DNA of 64,000 nt from the NCBI RefSeq assembly GCF_026151205.1, contig NC_087080.1, positions 15,447,337 through 15,511,336 of the forward strand, given 5' to 3'. The notes under the pieces are model-generated. The model was not told the DNA's origin, searched no databases, and saw only the letters and a list, made by a program, of their open reading frames with translations. Shown here piece after piece: positions 45,601-56,938 of the stretch (positions within the stretch are counted from its first letter, which is position 1; each line of letters begins with the position of its first letter). This DNA comes from Bolinopsis microptera. Lineage: Eukaryota > Ctenophora > Tentaculata > Lobata > Bolinopsidae. The translations under genes and the position numbers were made by a program.

Positions 45601-48600
45601 CCCGGAGTCTGCACATATATCCTCTCTATGGACTGTACTTCCAGGTTAGATATTCACATAGCCATGTGTCTACGCGTACTGCGTGACGCGCTTGTTTCGC
45701 GCGCTACTGCAAGCGAGAGGGCTCTGGTTAGAGCAAGGTTAGATACAGCCTCACCAGCTAATAGTCGCTATTTAATGTTTTGTCTGAAATATGTTTTGAT
45801 GATAAATAATATAATCCATGGTAATAAATATTTTAAACATTATGCTTTTTAGCAACTTCTGGATCTACGGTTTGATGAAGGAATGTGGAGGAGGAAACAA
45901 CGCAGGACCAAGCCTCAGCGCTCTGGATTCTGTTACTATCTACGCACGGTGGGTACATCCACTGTTTACAGTGGAAATATTTAAACTTTTCCCCTGGGAT
46001 AATTCACTCAGACCATAAGTCATATTTCAGCCCATCAGAAGGTACCGTCTGTACCGAAATATTGGCTATTTTTGTTACTTTGTTATTGTTTCATTTGTCA
46101 TTAGTTCCTTTAGTCGCAGTGTCATTGGTGTACAGAAAATTCGAGAGAATTTGAAATCAACAACGTCGGTACATCCACTAGAATTTTATGCTGACGGAAA
46201 ATGAAATTAATCCTATTTATTTTGATGTTGAACACGTTACACGAGCCAAAATACGGTTTATAATTTATGTTTAAGGTCCAACTCCTTAGTGTATCAGGTA
46301 CATGTATAATTTATATATTATGTGGGATACAACCAGTTGACATATAAAGTCATAAGCCTTGGAGGATGTCCAGATATTGTTGAACGGAAATACTCACAGG
46401 GTTGAAAACGTTATCTTTATTGATTATTCAAACACATCATGCTATAAGCAGACAGGCAGACAGGCAGACAGCATATTATTAAGTTCTTACACGAAAAGCA
46501 AAGAGAGCCGACTCAAGATAAAAATGGTGCATATATTTTTATTTGCATAAATATGTGATTTCTCGAAGGCATTAAAATTCACAATATCTTTGTTGCTCCA
46601 GTTTAAAGGGGACAAATGGTGTAGTATTCGGACCTGATTACTGCTTAGTTTTTGTCTAATAATTACTGTACTCTTATTACTAAATGTTTTCAGAAAATTA
46701 CCGTTTTTCAGAAAAAGCCAAATATTTGTAAATGTAAAGGTCAGCTAGAGTGAGTTATTATTTCCGTGATGAATTAAATCGCAAATAACGCACGGTAACT
46801 TAACTATCTCATTTCATTCGCTAATTTAGAGATCTAACTGGACCTGATGTCATTCTTCAGGTTTAGTTGAAAAGGAGCACAGCTTGAATTCGCCTGATGT
46901 TTATTTTATGTTAAGGAAACCAAAGAGCAAATATTTTGCCCTCGTTGTAATGAATCTTTTAAGGGGTGCAGACTTACAGTAAGGAAAATCAGACGTTTAT
47001 ATTTGGATTATAATTTTAACGATCAAATAAATCTCATACTCATTACTCCTCTAGAATGACTTTCGATTCAAGATTAAAGGTAATTTGGCAGAAGTATAAT
47101 GAATATAATACTGTAAAGAACTTTAAACGTACTATGAACGTACTATAAACGTACTATAAATGTACTATAAATGTACTATGAATGTACTTTAAATGTACTA
47201 TAAATGTCCTATGAACGTACAATGAACGTACTATGAACGTACCCATCTTTTAACAGAACTCTCCTCCAGAGTATCCGACGGGAACCAGACTGGAGTAGAG
47301 CTGCAAAGAGGATGGGTTGTGAACATCGGTGGAGCTAAGTTGCGTATCAGCGAGGGAATGTCTGCTAGACACGGAAATCTCATCATCAGAAGAACTTCTG
47401 AGCACGTCTTCGTCACCCTGCCCAATATGGTATGTACTGCACACCCTTATTTAATTATCTAGACTGACGTTTTATGCTTTGAATCTTCAACAATATCTTG
47501 TCGGTGAGTGGTTGATTACCACATGACTAAACTGCCCTGTTTCAGATAACCGTACAATGGGATGGCCTACAGATGGCTGTCATCAGACTACCAGCTGAGT
47601 TCGGTCATGACAGGACCTGTGGTCTGTGCGGCAGATACAACAACGATCCTTCAGATGATTTCTATATGAGATACGGACACACCGATCAAACTTCAAATGC
47701 TAACGTCTTCGGAAACTCATGGTAGGCTGATAAAAAATGTAAAAAGGTTTTTTATCCCAATAGAATAGTTTACAATAAAAAAAACATGTGTTGTGACGCG
47801 ATGAATTCTACAATATCATTCATGCTAACTTACTAACTCCTTACAGGGCCTTCCCAACTCATTTCCGACCTTGTGAGATGGTTCCAGATGAGGAGATCAA
47901 TCCATGCCACGAGCATCCAGACCGGGACTCCCCGGGAGCCATCCTGTGTCATGAGCACTTATACACCGTGCCCTTCACCCAGTGCCATAACAATGTGGAT
48001 CCTCAGCCTTACTATGACAACTGCAGACGTGACTTCTGCGGGTAAGGATTGACAAAATATGCACTGACTATTTGGTCAATTTTAGCATTTTGATACTTAA
48101 AATTGCAACCATAAGTAGCCCTAAATATCGACCCTTTTATTTTGTCAGCTCTGAATGGAGGAGGGACCAGAACCTACCTCTGTGTAACGCTCTCTCAGCC
48201 TACGCTACAGCTTGTGAGATCGGTGGCCGACCCATATCATCTTGGAGGAGCGAAGATCTTTGCCGTGAGTATTTTCATTTGAGTTTTTGTCGAATGGTAT
48301 TAATGTCAACCAGTTTTTTGTCAGATTCGTTAATAACCACTATGTTGTAATCACGAGGATTTTGGCAATCCTAAAAGTTTAAAGGTCACAGATCACAGAA
48401 TCAACCTTTCAAATCTTTGGATCACTATGAGTATGAGTTTGAAAACAATTGGCGCCCCTTCCAAATACGAACCAAGTAACACGGTTTTACTAAACGAATT
48501 ATTTTTGCAGCTATTGATGAGATAAAAGAGATCACAAAGGAGGAGGGGTGTCCTTGGGATGAGCTCGAATTCGATTTCGAGGATGGAGATGGGGAGAGGG

Positions 48601-48620
48601 ATGTTATCGACAGTAATTAG
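39670..48620 (+). CDS. Secreted multidomain protein: propeller-like N-terminus, LamG-like, CTLD, Ig, VWD-C8
   Basis: Twenty-three exons: 39670-39751, 40060-40160, 40481-40610, 40746-41030, 41437-41562, 41813-41939, 42081-42254, 42370-42496, 42643-42784, 42981-43225, 43327-43454, 43900-43993, 44122-44285, 44453-44603, 44796-44892, 45053-45232, 45512-45644, 45853-45948, 47270-47429, 47546-47721, 47847-48041, 48149-48264, 48511-48620. Phases match at every junction; 1112 residues. Order: signal peptide (MLSVVLLTLFLAQSAAQQ), a beta-propeller-like stretch (DGAIYAVELG, DSGRLYELSL), a LamG-like domain (IGVAFNYQDANRFDYIYI), a Thr-rich linker, a C-type-lectin-like domain (FTSANRACEKLGM, DGFWDAV, RYFFVC), an Ig I-set domain (DDAGKYSCIAQNELG), VWD (CMFWGDPHITTYDDRMYNFP, GLCGRYNNDPSDDF) and C8 (LCNALSAYATACEIGG). 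It ends in an acidic tail without a membrane segment. An extracellular-matrix or mucus/cuticle component is likely. Confidence 0.9.
40316..40440 (+). repeat. Dispersed repeat copy within an intron of the multidomain gene
   Basis: TTACATTTATTGAGAAAATT, ATGTAATGTAACG, GGAAATTCCAGTCCAAACCC and TGCATGAAAAGCA match, in reverse complement, 54865-54980 (AATTTTCTCAATAAATGTAT, TTTGGACTGGAATTGCCCGC). This marks a transposable element or an old duplication. Confidence 0.8.
47122..47241. repeat. 12-bp tandem repeat AACGTACTATGA
   Basis: About ten diverged units (AACGTACTATAA, AATGTACTATAA) directly before the exon beginning at 47270. Confidence 0.9.
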
Positions 48621-50008
48621 GCATGATGGGATTCTGTCTAAATTAAGAGTTTTCGCACGAAGAACCAATTGATATAGACTGGTAGCGATCGATTAGATAT
48701 TCGGGGAAGTTAAAATTACGATTTTTAACAGAGCGGGCAAAATATTGACTAAGAAGGCGACCTTCACATAAATCATCAAGTTAATGATCGAGCTGATAAT
48801 GATAAATAATATTGTTTAGATATTTTCCTACGCGCTTATATTATTAGTCATGATATATTGATTTGGTTGAACCAAAATCTCCTATTATTGACTTGTTGAC
48901 AAAACTACAAATCAATCTTGAAACTGATCGAAACCGGGGTGATTCCAATTGATAAAATTCTACATGATTTATTCAACTGCTACGTAATTAAATTTCATAT
49001 ATATTATTATCTAACTTAACAAAATGAAATCTTATTTTAAGATGCAGAATGACTTATTTATGAACTTAACATTAAAATAGGGCAGCTTGAATTTTCTACT
49101 GTTAAAGATTTGGTTCTCATTTCTTATGTATGCTTCTCATATCAACTCTTTGTACATTTTGTTTTTACTTTATTCACATTTTATCATAAACAATGATAAC
49201 TTTGTATTTGATTTGTCAATTTCCTAACTCCCTCAAAAAAGATATCCAACTTGGTTAAAAATTTATTTTCTTATCGCAATAAAAGCAACCTTACAGATCA
49301 GCGAAACTCTTTTTGTTTATTATTGGTTGATGAAGCCATGAAGGGCAATTATATTAGAAACTGAAATTTCCTCTGAAAGTATTTTTGTCAATCATCTTCT
49401 TCTAAAAACATTTTTTATTTTCTAGAAGTCGAAAATAGAATTACGAAAGTAATAAACAATTTTTGTAAACAACCCCCCTTTTACCATCAGCCACTTTCAT
49501 AGCGAAATCCAAAACTTGTGTCTCCTTCCCACTCGAGTGGATGTGATTTATAGAAGGCTTTTTATTAGCCGCCTCAACAGCTCAGTAAGGAATAAAGATC
49601 CAGGTCCTCGGTGCAATGCACAATGTGTACATGTGTATCAGGTACAGTAAATAGTAAATACATTTCACAACTACGAATAAACTCTTTTATTGAGTAAACC
49701 TATGTTGAGTAAACCTAGATGTTTGTACTGAAATGGTAATGTTTTGACCTGGCTCATTCAGTTTCATTTTCAACCGCATCTGCAAATTTTGATTATTGGC
49801 ACTGCATGCTATTCACGGTGTAAAGTTACATAGATAAGAAATAAATAGGGAAAAATTGTCACGTTTTTTACATAAAAATGCTTGGATTGTGTCCGTACAC
49901 GTTCACATTACATGTTACACTTACAGTTTGTCGTTGTCCTCAGTTATAATTTTTAAATAATTTAAACCGGTGTTATTACTGTTAGTCCCGTAATTTTAAA
50001 TTTTCAGG
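48621..50008. other. Intergenic; AT-rich
   Basis: No exon seen. AATAAA motifs at about 49276 and 49676. The last bases (ATTTTCAG, ending at 50007) form a splice acceptor just before the ATG of the next gene, implying a spliced non-coding 5' exon somewhere in this interval. Confidence 0.45.
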
Positions 50009-52432
50009 ATGACGTTGATAGAGAAGTTGCTCGAAATTGGCCAAAATATTTTGCAAAATTATTATTCAAGTCGGAAAGAGTTTGGAGGACCCATTATGAT
50101 ACCCCCGATACCAGATTCGAAGTTTATCGAAAAACTTCCTGACAATAACAGCTCCTCGAAAATGGATATAAGCAAAAGAGGGCACCAGCATGGATATGAG
50201 GCAGAAGTCCAACTGTATCGTGGTTTTGAGCAATTGGGGATATTAGGGAAACATATGTTGGTAATTCATCAGTTGGAATACACTCATAGACAGTACTCGG
50301 CATTTTTACCGAAACATCCTTGTGACAGCAAGAGTTGTAGTAAAGCTAAAGGAGATAGCACGAATAATTCTGAGCATAATTGTCACAACCATTCTAATAA
50401 TATAGAGGGAGAGTGTGATTTTCTTGTGGTTGGTCATGCTTTTGTGGCAGTTTTCGAAGTTAAAGCTACAATTCTGACAAATATGGAAGACCAAGATATA
50501 AGAGGCAAAATTGACCGGTTTGACGTTTGTTATAGTGCTGCATTGAGACAAAGAAAGAGAATGATTAACCTAGTAAAATACTTTTCTGATGATAATGGTT
50601 CTCCAGTCGAGACCATCGGTTTTACAGTCTTCAGTAACATTTCCAGGGACGAATTCGATCATATCATTTTGAAAAACTCAAAGAAGGAGCTGTCTAGTTA
50701 TGGTTTGTTGTTTAGTGATGATTTAAGGAATTTCAAAAGATGGTTTGTTGAAAACCTGGCATCACAATTTCCTAATTCTACAAGGACAATGTATTCGAGT
50801 GATGAAGACCTCCTGGAAAAGATAAAATGCTGTTTGCTTGGGTTGTGGTGCATGGATAATACAAACCATTGGGATGGAACAAAATGCAGTCTAGCTAGAT
50901 GCGTCAAAGATGTCGATGAAAAACTTAGAATGGGAATTTTTACAGAGTATGAGGCCAAGTCGATTATGAAAGACCCATTGGCATTGGGAGTATTAAACAC
51001 AATAAGAAAACGTGAGCGTTATACAACTAGCAGTACGTGTTCTGAAAGTGGAAGTGATATGGCTACCGTTATCAGCGATACTAGTGAGTGGTCCAGTTTG
51101 GTGGTTGGCACAGATAGGCCAAGTCCCGTATCCATTATTATTGATGTGATCGATGATTCGACGGATATTTTCAAAAAATATCTCAACATACGCTGTTTGT
51201 CTGAGGGGCAGAGAGCAGTATTCGACAGTAATGAAAGGTTTCTTTGGGTTAATGGTCCGGCAGGCTCCGGCAAAACTTTAGTAATACTTGGTAAGATACT
51301 TCAAATCGTGAGAACCCCATACTCGGGTAAAAAGATCATTTTAATGTGTCCTGATTTGATCAACTGCACCGCTGTAAGACGTCATCAAACATTTTTGGAT
51401 GAAATAGAAGACATTCCGTATGAAATAATGTCATTGGTTGACACTGACTTCGATGGATTTGAATCAAAAATAGCGGAGTCCGATTCCAAGGTGATTTTGT
51501 TGAAATCAAGATGTTCAAAAGATGGATCTTTCATCATGCTGCTTCAGACTCTTATTCAGCTCCAGCAGGGAAGGTACCATATTATTGTGGACGACTTTCA
51601 GCTTGACAAGTTTTGGACTGATTCAACTTCAAGTGAGGATCCAGAAGTCATCACGGGATTCATCACAGCCATGGATGAGGTCAAAAGACGACCCAACGAT
51701 GAAATATCTGTTTGGGTTTTCTGTGATTTGGTCCAGCAGATTCTTTATGAGACACTATATAGCGCTAGCCATATAAAAAAACTCAGTAAAGATCACAGAA
51801 AGAAACTGAAAGCAAACTTTGTGATAAAATCTTTAGAGGCAAATTTGAGGAATACATGTGATATAGCAACACTACTTGATTTGCTAAGAAAAAGATTCAC
51901 AGAAATGGTGAAACCATCGATCGCACAACAAGAGATCGGACATTTTCTTCGGGGAACAAAGCCACTTTTCTACTTAATCGAAGATGCAAGTGATGATTTT
52001 TCCGACATCCTAAGGAAAGAAATAAAGAAGCTAGATGGTCTTGGTAACAATGATATTGGCGTGCTATACAGTGGTCGCACAAAATTCGACCACAAATTTC
52101 TCGGACATCCGCAAAGTGAACATCAAAAAGATATTGGAAAAATAATTGAAACAGTGAGTGAAGTGATAGGAAAAGCAAAAGTTATTATCGATGTTGAGCG
52201 CATTGAGGACAGTTGGTCAGCTGAGTGGCCAGCAGTAATCGCTATTATCCACGGATCAGTTCGGTGGACAGAACTTTACCTTGCAGTATCCAGAGCTAGA
52301 GTATACTCTTCTGTTATTATATTGGGTTCGGGGAATGAATCAGAAGCTGGCGCTTTCTTAAAATATTTTGAGCTATGTAACGACGTTTGTAAGGTTATAA
52401 CTATTAATAAATCAAAATGTCCACTCAAGTGA
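50009..52432 (+). CDS. NERD/PD-(D/E)XK-like nuclease fused to SF1-helicase-like ATPase
   Basis: Intronless coding frame of 807 residues in a region of heavily split genes. The N-terminal third has GECDFLVVGHAFVAVFEVKA, with D137, E150 and K152 spaced as in the E-x-K core of NERD/PD-(D/E)XK nucleases. A helical linker region follows. From about residue 395 it reads LSEGQRAVFDSN (Q-motif-like) and FLWVNGPAGSGKTLVILGKI (Walker A, G416-T423). Next come YHIIVDDFQLDKFW (Walker-B-like, D528-D529, with DD in place of the usual DE) and ELYLAVSRARVYSSVIIL (motif VI of UvrD/Pif1-like SF1 helicases, residues 756-764 region). A Walker-B change may weaken hydrolysis. Related nuclease-helicase fusions are best known in bacterial defence; in animals such genes are little studied. 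A role in nucleic-acid defence is inference. ATG lies 1 bp after an acceptor (50006-50007), so a 5' UTR intron is likely. Confidence 0.85.
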   Translation: MTLIEKLLEIGQNILQNYYSSRKEFGGPIMIPPIPDSKFIEKLPDNNSSSKMDISKRGHQHGYEAEVQLYRGFEQLGILGKHMLVIHQLEYTHRQYSAFLPKHPCDSKSCSKAKGDSTNNSEHNCHNHSNNIEGECDFLVVGHAFVAVFEVKATILTNMEDQDIRGKIDRFDVCYSAALRQRKRMINLVKYFSDDNGSPVETIGFTVFSNISRDEFDHIILKNSKKELSSYGLLFSDDLRNFKRWFVENLASQFPNSTRTMYSSDEDLLEKIKCCLLGLWCMDNTNHWDGTKCSLARCVKDVDEKLRMGIFTEYEAKSIMKDPLALGVLNTIRKRERYTTSSTCSESGSDMATVISDTSEWSSLVVGTDRPSPVSIIIDVIDDSTDIFKKYLNIRCLSEGQRAVFDSNERFLWVNGPAGSGKTLVILGKILQIVRTPYSGKKIILMCPDLINCTAVRRHQTFLDEIEDIPYEIMSLVDTDFDGFESKIAESDSKVILLKSRCSKDGSFIMLLQTLIQLQQGRYHIIVDDFQLDKFWTDSTSSEDPEVITGFITAMDEVKRRPNDEISVWVFCDLVQQILYETLYSASHIKKLSKDHRKKLKANFVIKSLEANLRNTCDIATLLDLLRKRFTEMVKPSIAQQEIGHFLRGTKPLFYLIEDASDDFSDILRKEIKKLDGLGNNDIGVLYSGRTKFDHKFLGHPQSEHQKDIGKIIETVSEVIGKAKVIIDVERIEDSWSAEWPAVIAIIHGSVRWTELYLAVSRARVYSSVIILGSGNESEAGAFLKYFELCNDVCKVITINKSKCPLK

Positions 52433-52568
52433 AAATGATGATTGAAAATGTTTACTTGCTTTTTACTTACTTCATGCAGTATCATATGGAGCCAAAAATC
52501 GTCTCGAATATTTGAAATTATATCTTTATGTCACAAGTTGTTTCTTATTTTTTGCGATTTTAATTTAC

Positions 52569-53376
52569 CTTACTCGGGATTATTACGACGGGTTTATTAA
52601 CGACCGGTTAAAATATGGTTCGGGAAAAATATGGCGAAATTGCTCAAAACCCACCACATTTTCCCGGTCGCCATTTTACCGGTGTCCAACCTTTCAATTT
52701 TAGATTCAAAAATTTTGTCTCAGATGTAAATTTCCTTATTAGAGATAAGCAAGTTTAGAAATTTTCGCATTGCTAAAACTTGTGAAACAAGTCGAATTAT
52801 CAATAATTGTTGAAAGTAGACAGAAATAATGACTCGTGGTTAATCAAACTAGATGGAAAATAATTTTTAACATTTGAAGCGTAACAACCAGATCGATATT
52901 AAGATAAAGGGAGAGCTGTTTAGTCTTCCAATAAGTTGTAATCATCTTCGTTATCTTCATCTGGATCATCCCTTTCATCAGTTTTAATTAATTCAAGTTT
53001 TAATTTAACTGTTACTTTTACTTTGAGTCCTATTTCATTATGTACAATGTAGAGATAGTCAATACCTAAGAAATTAAAAATTGGCCTATTTAAATCGAAT
53101 TTGACAATAAGGATATATGACAAGAATTGGGCAAAAAGGTGAATTTTTTGCAATTTTAGCCAAATGAAGTCGAAAACTCTACAACAAGTGTCCCAATAGT
53201 CTTCTTTAGTGAATATAAGACAACGATTAAAATATGAGCACCCATACCCCTTGGGAACCCTAAAAGCTGAGTAGGCGGGTTTATTAACGACCGGTGAAAA
53301 TGTGGTTCGGGAAAAATATGGCGAAATTACCCTAAACCCACCACTTTATCCCGGTCATAATAATCCCGAGTAAGGT
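52569..53376. mobile_element. Pair of ACTCGGGATTATTACGACGG-type MITEs
   Basis: Two direct copies of a module of about 105 bp, GGGTTTATTAACGACCGG ... ATGGTTCGGGAAAAATATGG ... CCCACCAC, stand at 52570-52680 and 53272-53375. The outermost ends are inverted to each other (TTACTCGGGATTATTACGAC at the left, GTCATAATAATCCCGAGTAA at the right). The sequence between is AT-rich, with a 77-codon minus frame that has no recognisable features. Confidence 0.75.
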
Positions 53377-53589
53377 ATTCGTACTGTTCATTGTTGCTGA
53401 TTATCATTCGATTTAAGTAATTCACCATAGAATGGTGATTATATTCTAAGATTTATTTTTTTCCAGCGTATATTGTCATGAAATTGTTGACAATCTTCCT
53501 TTTATTAAAAACGACTATTTTCCTTTGTTGTATCTACGACCTACGTAATTACCACAAATTTCGAATGTAGTTTCTTACAGGCTATATTA

Positions 53590-55940
53590 ATATACCTTAT
53601 CGGACCTTATTTGGATGGACATTACATGAACAGACATAATGGAAACCTTTTTTTTATCAAACTACCCCGGTCCTGAATTTTAGTGTTACCTTTTACAAGC
53701 CATTCGGCGTGAAGTGGTTTTTATCTTAGACAACTTAAGGTTAACCTTAACATCACGTGGAGCTTTCCTAGCACTGTTTCATTACCGCCCCCGAGTAATA
53801 TGAACTATAACAACTTCGGACAATGTCCTTGGCAACACGATTTACCGTAATATCTAGAGGCTGGAACAAGTTTGTCATGTTGGCGGGGACTACCTTATCG
53901 GACCTTATTTGGACGGACATTATGATTAATTGAATTGGAGGCATTAACGTTCATCTTAATGTCCGTTCAAATAAAGTCCGTTCATTTAAGGTCCATCCAA
54001 GTTAAAGTCCGTTGAATTTTTTTCAAAAATTCGAACTTTTTGTCCAGAATATGACAACTATGAGAACTTTATTGTGCCGTAAGTTAACGACGGAAAGGTT
54101 CTACTTGGTCTGCCGGAGGCACAGAAAACTCTACTAGTATATGATGTTTTCAAGGGGCACTTTGCAGAAAAAGTCAACGAAATTATGGAACTCAACAACA
54201 TAGTTCATGAGCTAGTCCCCGCCAACATTACAAACTTGTTCCAGCCTCTACATATATTACGGTAAATCGTGTTGCCAAGGACATTGTCTATTTATAAACG
54301 AGACTAAAGAGTTTCTCCAATATAAAATTGATTTATAGATTGCAACAGCCATTAAGCGCTTGGTACATCGACTTTAATTCTATTTTAAGTCTATATAATT
54401 ATCTGCACCCAGGAATTGAAAACTGCAAAATCTTGCAGCTTCGGGAAATTAAATTACCACAATGATATCAGAGTTCAGACTATGCAATATGTAAGTCAAC
54501 GAAAATAAATCCCATGGAAAAAGCGCTCTTGATGAATCGCTAATGAGAGCGGGAACTGGAAAAAGGACGATCAAGCAAAACCCTTGCAAATCTGATCGAC
54601 GATATTCCCTCTAAGAGTTACTCCCAAGCTCCCACACTGTAAAACACTAAATTATGTCGAGTCCTAAATAATGGTGATCAGTGCAGACCAAACAGCAAAG
54701 CCAAAAAAAATAAAAGGGGGGACCCCCAACCCATGTAGGCGTAGCTGAGACACCTCACAGCAAGTAGACCAAAGTGGCTCTTGCTTGTGAAAGGTGTATC
54801 AACTCAGCTAGGCCTGATGGAGTTCTCTTCCAATTATTCAATTAGACAGTTATATATTAATGCTTTTCATGCAAACAAGTGAAAACGAATCTTTTATGTC
54901 ATGTATCCAGGGTTTGGACTGGAATTGCCCGCTTAATGAACTTCCATCGCGTTACATTACATAATTTTCTCAATAAATGTATTTAATTGTAGTTGTGAAA
55001 ATAGTATAGCCTTCTGAAGCAGCCCACAAGTAAGCCAGAAAGGAGGTTAACTTATTTTATTCCAGCTGTTGTGAGCCTAATGATCATTATGAAAGTCTGG
55101 AAATAGAGATCAACTTTCTAGCTGACTCATTGAAACTGAAAAGACGTTCAGACTGGGATAAAAAACATTACACGAACGCCCAAAAAGATGAACCAATTGA
55201 TATGAGCAACGTTTAAAATTGAACAGCGTTTTAACGTTGTATTTAATTTTAGATTGTGAATGAAAAGTTCTTAAACGTTTTGTAGGCCAACGTTGGTTAA
55301 TTTTAAAGGTTAATTTTTTAACGTTGAACTATTTCATGCACGAAAACCCATTTGATGAAGATGATATGCGATATTAAACACTGATCATGTACACATCTTT
55401 TAACATTTTTACTGCTTAACGACTGCTTTTCTTACTTACTGTATAAAAAATGGATTCAAAAATCATTTTCTGAAATAAAAAAAGGTTAAAAAAATGAAAA
55501 AAATTCGGATTTTCGATGGTTTTGAGTGCCTTCTAGCGTTCATATTAATGTCCGTTCATAATTATGTCCGTTCATTTAATGTTCGTCCAAATAAGGTCCG
55601 ATAAGGTACCTAGTTCATGAACTATGTTGTTGAGTGCCATAATCGTTGACTTTTTTCCGCCAAGTGACCCTTGAAAACATCATATACTAGTAGAGTTTTC
55701 TGTGCCTCCGGCAGACCAAGTAGAACCTTTCCGTCGTTAACTTACGGCACAATAAAGTTCTCATAGTTGTCATATTCTGGACAAAAAGTTCGAAATGGAA
55801 AAAGTTTTGAACAAATTTCAACGGACTTTAACTTGGACGGACATTAATTGAACGGACTTTATTTGAACGGACATTAAGATGAACGCTAGGGCCTCCAGCG
55901 TTCAAGTAATGTCCGTCCAAATAAGGTCCGATAAGGTATT
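53590..55940. mobile_element. Nested inverted remnants of a pogo-type DNA transposon
   Basis: Repeated ends TACCTTATCGGACCTTATTT (then GGACGGACATTA) occur at 53594 and 53890 and inverted at about 55555-55610 and 55905-55938. Inside the left part a plus frame (54108-54272) reads LPEAQKTLLVYDVFKGHFAE, then LVPANITNLFQPLHI. On the minus strand (53897-53790) VPANMTNLFQPLDITVNRVA is followed by KDIVRSC and a stop. These match the last third of pogo/Tigger DDE transposases. The segment at 53990-54215 recurs inverted at 55610-55850. No intact transposase: both frames stop early. The element is dead and rearranged. Confidence 0.85.
54300..55554. other. Interior of the transposon nest, no intact gene
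   Basis: Non-coding, apart from the dispersed repeat at 54865-54980 that matches an intron of the multidomain gene in reverse. Confidence 0.5.
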
Positions 55941-56693
55941 CAGAGCCAGTTTGCAGTTTAGTCAAGCTATGTAACTGTAAGCAGAGGTCAGAGTCAGTTT
56001 AGTCAGGGCCAGTTTAGTCAAGCTATGTAAGCAGAGGTCAGAGTTAGTTTACCTTGGGGTGGATAACTCCTCCAGCCTAATCAATAAAGTTGAGTTGTTG
56101 AGGATATACCGTTGAATTGTAAAAACTATTTTAATCTCGATAAATTCCCGGAAACTAAATAAGCTGTAGATGAAGAAAAAAATGTTCATAAATTTTGAAA
56201 TTTGAAGCACTTTTCACGGCAAGGTAAGCGTAGCATGACAGAGTGAAGACAAATTAGTGAAGACAAATTAGACAGTCTCAGTAATAACCACAGTTTGAAC
56301 TCCTCTTCAGAGCTTTCCCTTTCTGTCCGACTCCACTACAAAGTGTCCTCGGCCTCGGATCTAAAAATCAAAATCCGTAATTTTACCTATCAAATTGTAG
56401 GGGGCTCGTGGTGTTAATCTTGGTAATGTCTCGGTGTTTGAAAATTCCACTAAGTCACTGATACGGTCGGTTTAGCAAATTCTTAAAATTTGAAATTCTA
56501 ATGTAGTAATTTTGAGATGATACATGAAATTAGTGCTTCTCAGTTCTCTGCATAATAAAATGTGTTTGAAAAGAGTTGGATTCTATAATGATTGGCTAAC
56601 TTATTAAGGTGTTAGACTCGTAATGCTTTAAATGAGGATCATCTATTTTCGGTTAAAAACCCCCACGAATCATTTACTTTTACCACTACATCA

Positions 56694-56727
56694 CGTGATC
56701 ACCTGAGACACGTGATCTCAGTACCCA
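56694..56727. promoter_or_regulatory. Two CACGTG E-boxes upstream of the repeat-module gene
   Basis: Two closely spaced sites, ATCACGTGATCACC and GACACGTGATCTCA, lie about 220-245 bp before the ATG at 56939. They are canonical bHLH (Myc/USF-type) half-site palindromes, and the spacing suggests a functional promoter module. No TATA box was identified. Confidence 0.4.
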
Positions 56728-56938
56728 GTGCGGACTGTTCTATTTGTGTCTACATGGTGATCTATCATAAGCCAGTCCTAGCTGCTTAGCTTACAAGTAA
56801 TACTCTGTAATTTATCTGAGATCACTTCCTGACTGTTATCCATACTGAGAAGTTAATATTTCTTTAATTTAAGCCTTGATATTTAGGTTGAGTTTTACTT
56901 TTTGAATCTATTACTGAAAGCGTAGCCACCCAGCTGAA

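Noticed and set aside
52920..53153. Minus frame of 77 codons with acidic end
   Set aside because: Lies between two copies of a MITE, has no recognisable features and is AT-driven in composition.
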